Assembly: GCA_031553915.1 (NCBI GenBank)
Contig: JAVBKT010000004.1
Coordinates: 142,925 to 206,924 of the forward strand
Reading direction: 5' to 3'
Length of the DNA: 64,000 bases
Source: HGM13862 sp031553915
GTDB taxonomy: Bacteria; Bacillota; Dehalobacteriia; UBA4068
Below are positions 52,455 to 60,448 of this stretch, in pieces; the stretch's first letter is position 1; each line of letters begins with the position of its first letter. Made by a program: the position numbers and the translations under genes. Below the pieces are notes generated by a model, which ran no database searches, was not told the origin of the DNA, and saw only the letters and a list, made by a program, of their open reading frames with translations.

Positions 52455-53825
52455 ATGATGGATATTGTTTCGATATGTAATAAACAAAGAAAATATTTTG
52501 CTAATGGCGAAACTAAAAAGATTGAATTTCGCATAGCAGCCTTGCGCAACTTACAAAAGGCTATTCTTGCACATGAACAAGATATTTATGATGCACTTGC
52601 TCAAGATTTAGGCAAGAGCCATACAGAGGCCTATATGACCGAAATCGGACTTGTGCTTTCCGAAATTTCTTATTTTATTGATCATCTGAAAACCTTTTGC
52701 AAACCAAAATACCATTTTTCGCCGCTGACTCACGCCTTGTCAGATAGTTATACGATTGCTGAGCCTTATGGTACCGTTTTGATTATCAGCCCCTGGAATT
52801 ACCCATTTCAGCTGGCGATGATGCCATTAGCTGCGGCTCTTGCCGCCGGCAATACCGCTGTTGTTAAGCCCAGCGCTGATGCTGCCGCAACCAGCAGATT
52901 GCTTGGTATGCTGATTGCCGAATGCTTTGCGCCGGAATATGTCGCTGTTATACCAGGGGGCAGGGAAGAGAACCAGGAGCTGCTCAACCAGCATTTTGAT
53001 TATATCTTTTTTACCGGCAGCGCCACTGTCGGCAAAGTGGTTTTGCGTAAGGCTGCCAAATATATCACTCCGGTCACCTTAGAGCTGGGCGGCAAAAATC
53101 CGTGCATTGTTGATGCTACAGCTAATATTCCCCTGGCAGCCAAAAGAATTGTCTTTGGCAAGTTTATGAACTTGGGGCAGACATGCGTTGCGCCGGATTA
53201 TCTTTTAGTAGAAGAGCCGGTAAAAGAGCAATTAATCACTGAGCTGAAAAAACAAATCACAGAACAGTTTGGCGACAACCCGCTGGAGGGCAGCAGCTAT
53301 GGCAAAATTATCAATAAAAAGCACTTTGAACGGATATACAAGCTTTATCAAAAAGAGCAGGTGATCTTTGGCGGGCAAACAGATAATGATCTGCGCATAG
53401 AGCCGACTATTGTTGGTAATGTCAACATTAAATCAGCAATTATGCGTGAAGAAATTTTTGGTCCGGTTTTGCCCATTATCACTTTTGCAAGCTTTGACGA
53501 GATTTATGGGATTATTGAACACAACCCTCACCCCTTGGCCTTGTATCTTTTCAGCACTAATGATAAGCATAAGCAAGAGATATTCAATAATATCAGTTTT
53601 GGCGGCGGCTGTATCAATGACACTATTATGCAGGTGGCTAATCTGAGACTGCCTTTTGGCGGCGTTGGCGAATCGGGTATGGGCGCATATCATGGCAAAG
53701 CCAGCTTTGATACTTTTAGTCATTATAAAAGCGTGGTTGATAAATTGAACATTATTGATGTTGACGCCAGATATCAGCCGTATACAGACAAAAAATATAA
53801 AAAAATACGCAATTTCTTAAAATAA
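52455..53825 (+). CDS. Aldehyde dehydrogenase (class 3 / YwdH-type)
   Basis: 456 aa from the ATG at 52455; the next ATG (52458) or an upstream GTG are also possible. Family layout: SPWNYPFQL, FTGSATVGK, catalytic Glu210 (LELGGKNP) and Cys244 (GQTCVAP). The length, about 455-460 rather than about 490, and a C-terminal hydrophobic/basic tail match class-3 enzymes that oxidise medium and long aliphatic aldehydes with NAD(P)+. It has its own -10 (TATAAT at about 52420) and a terminator. Confidence 0.92.
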   Translation: MMDIVSICNKQRKYFANGETKKIEFRIAALRNLQKAILAHEQDIYDALAQDLGKSHTEAYMTEIGLVLSEISYFIDHLKTFCKPKYHFSPLTHALSDSYTIAEPYGTVLIISPWNYPFQLAMMPLAAALAAGNTAVVKPSADAAATSRLLGMLIAECFAPEYVAVIPGGREENQELLNQHFDYIFFTGSATVGKVVLRKAAKYITPVTLELGGKNPCIVDATANIPLAAKRIVFGKFMNLGQTCVAPDYLLVEEPVKEQLITELKKQITEQFGDNPLEGSSYGKIINKKHFERIYKLYQKEQVIFGGQTDNDLRIEPTIVGNVNIKSAIMREEIFGPVLPIITFASFDEIYGIIEHNPHPLALYLFSTNDKHKQEIFNNISFGGGCINDTIMQVANLRLPFGGVGESGMGAYHGKASFDTFSHYKSVVDKLNIIDVDARYQPYTDKKYKKIRNFLK

Positions 53826-53853
53826 TCAGCAGAAAAATAGCTATTAATAATTC

Positions 53854-53890
53854 ATAAAACGGCAGTAGCGCTTGGCTAACACCGTTTTAT
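53854..53890 (+). terminator. Terminator after aldehyde dehydrogenase
   Basis: Arms ATAAAACGG / CCGTTTTAT with an inner TAGC/GCTA stem, followed by TTTAT. Confidence 0.75.
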
Positions 53891-54022
53891 TTTATGCTAA
53901 TCTTTGGTTGATATTTTGAGCTAAAGTGATATAATAATACTAATGCAAAAAAGCATAATCGCTGTATAGTGCTGTTATGTGTCTGTTTAATCAAATTTTT
54001 ATATTTATTGGAGGGATTAAAA

Positions 54023-54865
54023 ATGACAAAAGTTTTACCCCGCGTTGCGGCTGTGCATGATGTTTCGGGTTATGGGAAATGCGCCTTGACTGTGGCGATG
54101 CCAATACTTTCCGCTGCCGGGGTTGAGGTTTGCCCGGTGCCCACCGCGCTGCTTTCCACTAATACCCTGTTTGATAATTTTACATTTTTTGATTACACCC
54201 CCTATATTGACGCTCACCTGGATCATTGGCAGCAGTTAGGCTTGGAGTTTGATGCTGTTTATAGCGGCTTTCTGGGCTCTGTCAAGCAAATCAGCCAGGT
54301 TGAACGCTTGATTAAAGAGTTTAAGAGCGGTATTTCGGTGATTGACCCGGTGATGGGAGATAATGGCGTTGTAATTAAAACATATAATGAGCAAATGTGC
54401 AGCTCCATGACAGACTTGATTACCATTGCCGATGTTGCCACGCCCAATATTACCGAGGCCTGCATTATCACGGGCAGGGAATATGCCGGTGAAGAGTTGA
54501 GCAGGGAAGAAAGCGAAAATATCTGTGAGCAGATTATTGCCAAAGGCACCAAAAGCGTAATTTTAACCGGAGTGCAGCGCGGGGACGATTATATTTATAA
54601 TTGCGGCATTGAGGACGGCAAAGGCTATTTTGAACTGACGATTGATAGATTGCCCTACCATATGCACGGCACCGGCGATCTGTTTACCAGCGTAGTTGTT
54701 GCTGCTTTAATGCGCGGCTATGATTTGAAAACAGGAGTTAACAGTGCAGCCAATTTTGTTTATGATGCCATGGAATATGGCCATGATATGAAAGATATCT
54801 TTGACCGTGGAGTGGCTTTTGAACCGCTGGCCTATAAACTGGGCTCCGGCGTTTATCAAAAATAG
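54023..54865 (+). CDS. pdxY: Pyridoxamine/pyridoxal kinase
   Basis: 280 aa from the ATG at 54023, with GGAGGG 7 nt upstream; the ORF reading 18 codons further has no SD. Ribokinase-like PdxY-type: AVHDVSGYGKCALTVAMP and PVPTALLSTNT at the N-terminus, DPVMGDNG, TPNITEACIITG and the anion hole HGTGDLFTSV with catalytic Asp. It phosphorylates B6 vitamers in salvage, making PLP for PLP enzymes such as the next gene's product. Confidence 0.92.
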   Translation: MTKVLPRVAAVHDVSGYGKCALTVAMPILSAAGVEVCPVPTALLSTNTLFDNFTFFDYTPYIDAHLDHWQQLGLEFDAVYSGFLGSVKQISQVERLIKEFKSGISVIDPVMGDNGVVIKTYNEQMCSSMTDLITIADVATPNITEACIITGREYAGEELSREESENICEQIIAKGTKSVILTGVQRGDDYIYNCGIEDGKGYFELTIDRLPYHMHGTGDLFTSVVVAALMRGYDLKTGVNSAANFVYDAMEYGHDMKDIFDRGVAFEPLAYKLGSGVYQK

Positions 54866-54880
54866 TTTTGCCAAGCTAAA

Positions 54881-54902
54881 AAACGGGCCTTGCGGCTCGT
54901 TT
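54881..54902 (+). terminator. Terminator after pyridoxamine kinase
   Basis: Arms AAACGGGCC / GGCTCGTTT (one G-U pair), loop TTGC, T-run to 54906. Confidence 0.85.
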
Positions 54903-54974
54903 TTTTGTGCAGATTTGCGGTGAGATTAATTTTATAGTAATATGCATATATTGCTTGTCATTTTTGGAGGAATC

Positions 54975-56201
54975 ATGAAAAAATATATCCAAGCTGCCAG
55001 AGCAGCCATGCTGGAATATGCGCCCTATGCGGAAAAGATAGCTGAACAAAACTATCTCCGCGTGTTGGAAGCCTTTCGCGGGGCCAAGGTGAGTACGCAG
55101 CATTTTGCAGCGACAACCGGCTATGGTTATAATGACCTGGGCCGCGATAAGCTGGAAGAGGTTTATGCCAGCGTTTTTGGCGCCGAAGCAGCTTTGGTGC
55201 GTCAGCAGATTGTCTCCGGCAGCCATGCCATATCGCTGGCCCTGTTTGGCAATTTGCTTCCGGGTGATGAATTGCTGCTGCTGGGTATGCCCTATGATAC
55301 CTTGCAAACAGTTATCGGCCTTAACCGTGATGTGCCGGGCAGCCTGCGGGAAATGGGAGTCACCAGCCGCGTTTATGCGCTTGATTTTGACCAGCCTGAT
55401 TTGGCGGATATTTGCGCCAATCTTGGCCCCAAAACGAAAATGGTTTCTATTCAGCGCTCACGCGGTTATAGCAGCCGCCGTTCTTTGTCGGTTTCGGTGA
55501 TTGCCGCGATTACTGCCGCTATCAAAGCAGCTAGGCCGGATATTATTGTTTTTGTGGATAATTGCTATGGAGAAATGGTCGAAGAAAAAGAACCCAGCCA
55601 TTGCGGCGCGGATTTGATGGCCGGATCATTAATCAAAAACCCCGGAGCAGGCATTGCCCCAGGCGGCGGCTATGTGGTCGGCAAAGGAGAGTATGTTGAG
55701 CGTGCCGCTTTTCGCCTGACTATCCCTGGCGCGGGGAGAGAGATGGGCGCATCTTTAGTGGATAACCGTCTCTTTTATCAGGCATTATTGCTTTGCCCGC
55801 AAATCGTCCTGGAGGCGGTTTTGGGCGCAGTGTTTACTGCTTCGCTATTGCAGCAGCTGGGTTTTTCTGTTAGTCCCCAGCCTGATGCCATCCGCAGCGA
55901 TATCATTCAATCTGCGCAGATGGAAAACAGCGAACGCCTGCAAGCCTTTGTTCAGGGCATCCAAAAATACGCGGCAATCGACAGCTTTGTGGAGCCTGTT
56001 CCCGCGCCTATGCCAGGGTACGATAGCGAAATTATTATGGCCAGCGGCAGCTTTGTGGCAGGGTCGTCGATTGAGCTTTCAGCTGACGCACCCCTCAGGG
56101 AGCCGTTCCAAGTGTTTATTCAGGGGGGCATGAGCCGCTATCAGGTGATTTATGCGGTGAGTAAAACTCTGGAAGATATGCAAATAAAAGGATTGCTGTA
56201 A
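54975..56201 (+). CDS. PLP-dependent methionine gamma-lyase family protein (aluminium-resistance type)
   Basis: 408 aa from the ATG at 54975, which has GGAGG 4 nt upstream. Belongs to the YnbB-like family: YGYNDLGRDKLEEVYASVFGAE and RQQIVSGSHAI near the start, VDNCYGEMVE (PLP Asp), and SLIKNPGAGIAPGGGYVVG carrying the likely PLP Lys. Annotated in relatives as an aluminium-resistance protein or methionine gamma-lyase; the true reaction is not settled. No glnA or other usual neighbour is seen here. A perfect palindromic terminator covers its last codons. Confidence 0.9.
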   Translation: MKKYIQAARAAMLEYAPYAEKIAEQNYLRVLEAFRGAKVSTQHFAATTGYGYNDLGRDKLEEVYASVFGAEAALVRQQIVSGSHAISLALFGNLLPGDELLLLGMPYDTLQTVIGLNRDVPGSLREMGVTSRVYALDFDQPDLADICANLGPKTKMVSIQRSRGYSSRRSLSVSVIAAITAAIKAARPDIIVFVDNCYGEMVEEKEPSHCGADLMAGSLIKNPGAGIAPGGGYVVGKGEYVERAAFRLTIPGAGREMGASLVDNRLFYQALLLCPQIVLEAVLGAVFTASLLQQLGFSVSPQPDAIRSDIIQSAQMENSERLQAFVQGIQKYAAIDSFVEPVPAPMPGYDSEIIMASGSFVAGSSIELSADAPLREPFQVFIQGGMSRYQVIYAVSKTLEDMQIKGLL

Positions 56202-56219
56202 AACAGCAATCCTTTTATT
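56183..56219. terminator. Bidirectional terminator
   Basis: Perfect 17-bp stem AATAAAAGGATTGCTGT / ACAGCAATCCTTTTATT, loop of 3 nt, overlapping the ends of the PLP gene and the DUF2812 gene. Confidence 0.85.
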
Positions 56220-56757
56220 CTCTCAGCAACCGTTCGTTTTGCCAGCGGCGGTAGGCAATAAAGCTTTTAATTGTTCCGCCAATCATCCAGATCGCCACAA
56301 GTGTACACAGGATGGAACAAATCAGCGCAACTACAGGCTCATGGTCCAGGTAGTTGAGGAAGTTCCAGAGGGCTACGGCCAGCAGCAATATTGAGAAAAA
56401 GATAGTCATCTTCTGAGAATACCGGTAATGCTTGATGCGTGAATCAAGATCATGCCCCAGTTGAAAGGTGTCGTCACTTGTCTTGCGGCGAAAATAAACC
56501 CATTTTTTCAGCGAGCCCATATATTCAACACCTGACTCTTCCATAAACCTGATATAGGTCAGGCTTTCCGGGTGGTTGGGATAATGCTCAAGACATTCGC
56601 AGGTATATTGATATTCACCGGCATTACCATCTTCAAAGACATAATAAAAGAACCCGGGATAGACCAAGTTTAATCCTTTGGCTGCCATGGCGTTGAGCCA
56701 GACTATTTCTTCTTCAAATTGCCAAATCGTAAAGGCTTTCCATACTGTATGTCTCAT
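56215..56757 (-). CDS. DUF2812 membrane protein
   Basis: 180 aa. N-terminal soluble domain (KAFTIWQFEEEIVWLNAMAA, MEESGVEYMGSLKKWVYFRR) and two C-terminal helices (about 117-137 and 142-162). This is the DUF2812 pattern, whose genes are typically paired with a PadR regulator, as here, with a 4-nt overlap. It may be a membrane sensor or effector partner of the PadR protein. Confidence 0.85.
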   Translation of the reverse strand: MRHTVWKAFTIWQFEEEIVWLNAMAAKGLNLVYPGFFYYVFEDGNAGEYQYTCECLEHYPNHPESLTYIRFMEESGVEYMGSLKKWVYFRRKTSDDTFQLGHDLDSRIKHYRYSQKMTIFFSILLLAVALWNFLNYLDHEPVVALICSILCTLVAIWMIGGTIKSFIAYRRWQNERLLRE

Positions 56758-57074
56758 TTGCCGCTCCTCCCTTCAATAGTCTGCTCGCCATTGCTCACCA
56801 GTTCCCGCAAGCGGGATAGCTCTTGACTAAGAATTTCTTTGCCTTGTTCTGTGATGATATATTCTTTTTTGCGGCTATTGGTTTCTTCCGGCAGCGCCTT
56901 AATCCAGCCCTTGCCGAGCAGGGCATTAATTGCCCCGTACAAGGTGCCTGCCGCTAAATGCAGCCGCCCATTGCTGAGGGCGGCAACCTTCTGCATAATG
57001 CCATAGCCATGCAAAGGTTGATATAGGGACAGCATAATATAATATACCGCTTCCGTCAGCGCAATATTTTCCAT
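56754..57074 (-). CDS. PadR-family transcriptional repressor
   Basis: 106 aa from the ATG at 57074, which has GGAGGG 5 nt upstream; the longer ORF (to 57323) runs through the promoter and operators and is rejected. PadR winged helix: ALTEAVYYIMLSLYQPLHGYGI, LAAGTLYGAINALLGKGWI and RKKEYIITEQGKEIL, plus a short C-terminal helix. Short (subfamily-2) PadR with an autoregulatory promoter. Confidence 0.9.
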   Translation of the reverse strand: MENIALTEAVYYIMLSLYQPLHGYGIMQKVAALSNGRLHLAAGTLYGAINALLGKGWIKALPEETNSRKKEYIITEQGKEILSQELSRLRELVSNGEQTIEGRSGK

Positions 57075-57089
57075 GTTAACCCTCCAATT

Positions 57090-57154
57090 CGATATATCGT
57101 TAACCGATATATCGTCGACAGCTATAATATAACGCCTGCCGATATATTTGTCAA
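57090..57154 (-). promoter_or_regulatory. PadR operon promoter with palindromic operators
   Basis: On the minus strand TTGACA (57154-57149), 17 bp, TATATT (57131-57126). Two copies of the palindrome CGATATATCG sit at 57090-57099 and 57105-57114, 15 bp apart, just downstream of the -10; a third partial copy CGATATAT (57140-57147) is in the spacer. A repressor on these sites would block transcription of the PadR/DUF2812 pair. Confidence 0.78.
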
Positions 57155-57336
57155 GAGAAATTTTTAGCCCACTGGCCAAGAAAAAGTTGTTTTTCAACAC
57201 TTTTCTTAAAGGATTAAGCGGAATTATCCCGAAATTATATTTTATATGGATATATTTTGTCGAGATAAATATTTTTGGGCATACTGTTTGAAAAGAAATC
57301 ATTGCTGATTTTTTTTTGCCCAAAACAGTTTTAGCC

Positions 57337-57365
57337 TTTCAAAAGCGTTATCAGTAGGATATAAT
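57337..57365 (+). promoter_or_regulatory. Candidate promoter of the glycolytic operon
   Basis: TTTCAA (57337-57342), 17 bp, TATAAT (57360-57365). A leader of about 60 nt follows and contains an 11-codon reading frame (57374-57406) of unknown meaning. No CggR-type regulator gene precedes gap. Confidence 0.5.
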
Positions 57366-57429
57366 AAAGAAAAATGAAAAAAATTTTAGCATTTATGAAA
57401 ATATAATATTATTAATCAGGAGGGTTAAA

Positions 57430-58434
57430 ATGGCAGTTCGGGTTGCGATTAACGGTTTTGGTCGTATTGGCCGATCTTTTTTCAGGCTGGCATTTGAAGA
57501 TCCTAATATCGAGATTGTCGCCATCAACGGCAGATCCGCAAATAAAGTATTTGCCCATTTGCTGAAGTATGATTCGACCTTTGGCATCTATAATCATGAT
57601 GTCAGCTTTGATGATGAAAACTTGATAGTGGACGGCAAAAAAGTGAAAATTCTCTCAGTCAAAGAACCGGGGCTGATGCCGTGGAAGGAGCTTGCTGTGG
57701 ATATTGTACTCGAATCCACCGGCGCTTTTAATTCCATGGAAAAGGCTGCGCCGCACCTTGATGCGGGGGCCAAAAAAGTGGTGCTTTCTGCTCCGGCCAA
57801 AGGCGAAATGCCGACCTTTGTCTATGGTGTGAACCATCTCGATTATCAGCCGGACAAACATCACGTGGTGTCCAATGCCTCGTGCACGACCAATGGTCTG
57901 GCTCCGGTAGCCAAGGTCATTGACGACAACTTTGGTCTGGTCAAGGGCTTGATGACAACTGTTCACGCTTATACCAATGATCAAAATATTTTGGACAAAT
58001 CTCATAAAGATTTGCGCCGTGCCAGAACAGCAGGAGTCTCCATTGTCCCGACAACAACCGGCGCTGCCAAAGCCGTGGCCTTGGTCTTGCCTCATCTCAA
58101 GGGCAAGCTGAATGGTTTTGCCATGCGCATCCCCACTCCGGATGTCTCAATCATCGACCTGAATGTGGAGCTTTCCCGCGCAGTCACAGCAGAAGAGGTT
58201 AACGCTGTGCTCAAAAAGGCTGCGGAAGGCGAGATGAAAGGTATTATCGGCTACAGCGAAGAGCCGCTGGTTTCTATCGACTATCTTGGTAATAGCCATA
58301 GCGGTATTATCGACGCCCTTTCTACTATGGTGGTGGGGGATAATCTGGTCAAAATCATTATCTGGTATGATAATGAATGGGGATACTCAAATAGGGTGAA
58401 GGATTTGATCACATATATGGGGGAACGCATCTAA
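57430..58434 (+). CDS. gap: Type I glyceraldehyde-3-phosphate dehydrogenase, NADP-like cofactor site
   Basis: 334 aa. Catalytic Cys152 in SCTTN and His in TVHAYTNDQ. The NAD-specific Asp after the second beta strand is replaced (INGRSA, 32-37, where NAD enzymes have INDLT), and the Leu-Pro pair that fits NAD is Lys190-Ser191 (ILDKSHKDLRRAR). These are the same positions that differ in chloroplast and other NADP-using GAPDHs, so NADP use or dual use is likely. It begins a glycolytic operon; AGGAGGG lies 6 nt before the ATG. Confidence 0.93.
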   Translation: MAVRVAINGFGRIGRSFFRLAFEDPNIEIVAINGRSANKVFAHLLKYDSTFGIYNHDVSFDDENLIVDGKKVKILSVKEPGLMPWKELAVDIVLESTGAFNSMEKAAPHLDAGAKKVVLSAPAKGEMPTFVYGVNHLDYQPDKHHVVSNASCTTNGLAPVAKVIDDNFGLVKGLMTTVHAYTNDQNILDKSHKDLRRARTAGVSIVPTTTGAAKAVALVLPHLKGKLNGFAMRIPTPDVSIIDLNVELSRAVTAEEVNAVLKKAAEGEMKGIIGYSEEPLVSIDYLGNSHSGIIDALSTMVVGDNLVKIIIWYDNEWGYSNRVKDLITYMGERI

Positions 58435-59633
58435 TGTCATATTTGAACAAAAAAACAGTTGCCGATATTGCTGAAGAAGGTAAACTTGAAGGCAAAACTG
58501 TTTTAATGAGAGTGGACTTTAATGTCCCGATCAAAAGCGGCATAATCACTGATGATACCCGTATTATATCTGTGCTGCCCACAATCAATTATTTGCGTGA
58601 CCATGGCGCAGCGGTAATCTTAATGTCACACTGGGTTAAGCATAACGGCAAAAAAACGCTGGTCTATACCTTGGCGCATATTGCCGAACACCTTTCCGGC
58701 CTGTTGGGCCGCAGAGTTCGCTTTGCCTATGATTGCATTGGCGAAACAACCAGAGCCATAGCTGCCACCTTGCAGCCGGGCGATGTGTTGCTGCTGGATA
58801 ATCTGCGCTTTTATGATGAAGAGCAAAAAAACGATCCGGAGTTTGCCAAGGCTTTGGCGTCCATGGCGGATTATTATGTCAATGATGCCTTTGGCACAGC
58901 TCACCGCGCACATGCTTCCACCTTGGGTATTACCGAATATTTGCCTTCTTTTGCCGGGCTTTTAATGGAAAAAGAGGTCAGAGGCATGGCGCCGGCAGTC
59001 GGTGAACCGCAAAGGCCCTATGTGGCGATAATCGGCGGATCAAAAGTATCTGACAAAATTTTTGTGATTAAGCATCTGCTTAATATGGTGGATAAGCTGG
59101 TGATCGGCGGCGGTATGGCCAACACCTTTTTGGCCGCGGCCGGGCATGATATGCAAAAATCTCTGGTGGAGGACGACCGCATCGAATGGGCAGAAGAGCT
59201 GCTCGCCACTGACGCGGCTAAGCAAAAACTGATGCTGCCTGTTGATTTGGTAGCGGCTGCGGATTTTGCCTGTAATGTTGAGCATAAGGTCTGTGCTGTG
59301 GATGCCGTCCCTGACGGCTGGCAGGCCCTGGATATTGGCCCCCGAACAATTGCCAGTTATGTCTATGAGATAAACAGCGCGGCCACGATTTTTTGGAACG
59401 GGCCTTTGGGCGTTTTTGAAATTGACGACTATGCTGAAGGCACGATGGCAATTGCCCGGGCAGTAGGCAGCTCTGCCGCATATTCAATCGTTGGCGGCGG
59501 TGATTCGGTGGCAGCGGTGCATAAGGCCGGTGTCGAAAAACAAATAAGTCATATCAGTACCGGCGGCGGCGCCTCGCTTGGCTTTTTGGGCGGAGAGATT
59601 TTGCCCGGTATTGATGCGCTGATTGATAAATAG
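58434..59633 (+). CDS. pgk: Phosphoglycerate kinase
   Basis: 399 aa, family length. N-domain RVDFNVPIKSG, LMSHWVKH and DAFGTAHRAHAST, hinge and C-domain nucleotide site (GGSKVSDK, GGGDSVAAV, STGGGASLGFLGG). One-nt overlap with the gap stop. It makes ATP from 1,3-bisphosphoglycerate. The loop at about 62-70 has HWVKHNGKK, while many enzymes have HLGRPKG; the change is notable but not clearly inactivating. Confidence 0.95.
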   Translation: MSYLNKKTVADIAEEGKLEGKTVLMRVDFNVPIKSGIITDDTRIISVLPTINYLRDHGAAVILMSHWVKHNGKKTLVYTLAHIAEHLSGLLGRRVRFAYDCIGETTRAIAATLQPGDVLLLDNLRFYDEEQKNDPEFAKALASMADYYVNDAFGTAHRAHASTLGITEYLPSFAGLLMEKEVRGMAPAVGEPQRPYVAIIGGSKVSDKIFVIKHLLNMVDKLVIGGGMANTFLAAAGHDMQKSLVEDDRIEWAEELLATDAAKQKLMLPVDLVAAADFACNVEHKVCAVDAVPDGWQALDIGPRTIASYVYEINSAATIFWNGPLGVFEIDDYAEGTMAIARAVGSSAAYSIVGGGDSVAAVHKAGVEKQISHISTGGGASLGFLGGEILPGIDALIDK

Positions 59634-59686
59634 TTTTATTAGAACAAGAAAGCTTGATTCAAACAGGAAAGAAGGTAAATTGTTGT

Positions 59687-60448
59687 ATGGATGAGCATCC
59701 CCGACGAAAAGTATTTGCCGCAAACTGGAAGATGAACTTTTTAGCGGCAGAAGCACGGGCTTTTATTGATGAAATCATTGAAGAAAAATTGCCTTCGGCT
59801 GATGTGCTGATTTTTCCGCCCTCGCTATATGTGGCTGATCTGGCCCGCCAAAGCGAAGGCAGCAGCATAGCTATTGGCGCGCAGAATATTTACTGGGAGG
59901 AAGCAGGCGCTTTTACCGGTGAAATATCTGCGGCGATGATTAAAGATCTTGGCGCGGAATATGTGCTTTGCGGCCATTCGGAGCGGCGCCACTTCTTTGG
60001 CGAAAGCTCGGAAATGGTCACGCGCAAAGCCAGGGCTGCGCAAGCGGAAGGGCTTATTCCAATAATATGTGTTGGCGAAACACTGCAGGAACGCGAGGCA
60101 GAGGAGACCTTGGAGGTTTTGCTCAGCGACACCTTAAGCAGTTTATCAGCTGTGGAAAAGGATCCGGAGATTATTATCGCCTATGAACCGGTGTGGGCGA
60201 TTGGCACCGGGCTTACCGCCACTCCGGAAGACGCGGAAACAGCTATTGCTTATATTCGCGCGCAAATAGCGACAATTTGGGGAGATGTGGCCGCCAAAAT
60301 CCGCATTCTTTATGGCGGCAGCGTTAATCCTGATAATATTGCGGATTTGATCCGTTGCCCCAATATTGACGGCGCTTTAATCGGCGGCGCTTCGCTCAAA
60401 GTTAACAGCTTTTTAAAAATCATAGAAAATGGTACTAATATATGTTGA
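59687..60448 (+). CDS. tpiA: Triose-phosphate isomerase
   Basis: 253 aa from the ATG at 59687; an in-frame TTG 11 codons upstream has no SD. Catalytic Lys15 (ANWKMN), His in CGHSERR, Glu in AYEPVWAIGTG and phosphate loop YGGSVNPDN. Interconverts DHAP and GAP. Overlaps gpmI by 7 nt. Confidence 0.95.
   Translation: MDEHPRRKVFAANWKMNFLAAEARAFIDEIIEEKLPSADVLIFPPSLYVADLARQSEGSSIAIGAQNIYWEEAGAFTGEISAAMIKDLGAEYVLCGHSERRHFFGESSEMVTRKARAAQAEGLIPIICVGETLQEREAEETLEVLLSDTLSSLSAVEKDPEIIIAYEPVWAIGTGLTATPEDAETAIAYIRAQIATIWGDVAAKIRILYGGSVNPDNIADLIRCPNIDGALIGGASLKVNSFLKIIENGTNIC

Noticed and set aside
57075..57323. N-terminal extension of the PadR ORF
   Set aside because: It runs through the promoter and operators; the strong SD and PadR N-terminus begin at 57074.
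57374..57406. 11-codon reading frame in the gap leader as a leader peptide
   Set aside because: No SD and no attenuator hairpin after it; chance ORF in AT-rich leader.
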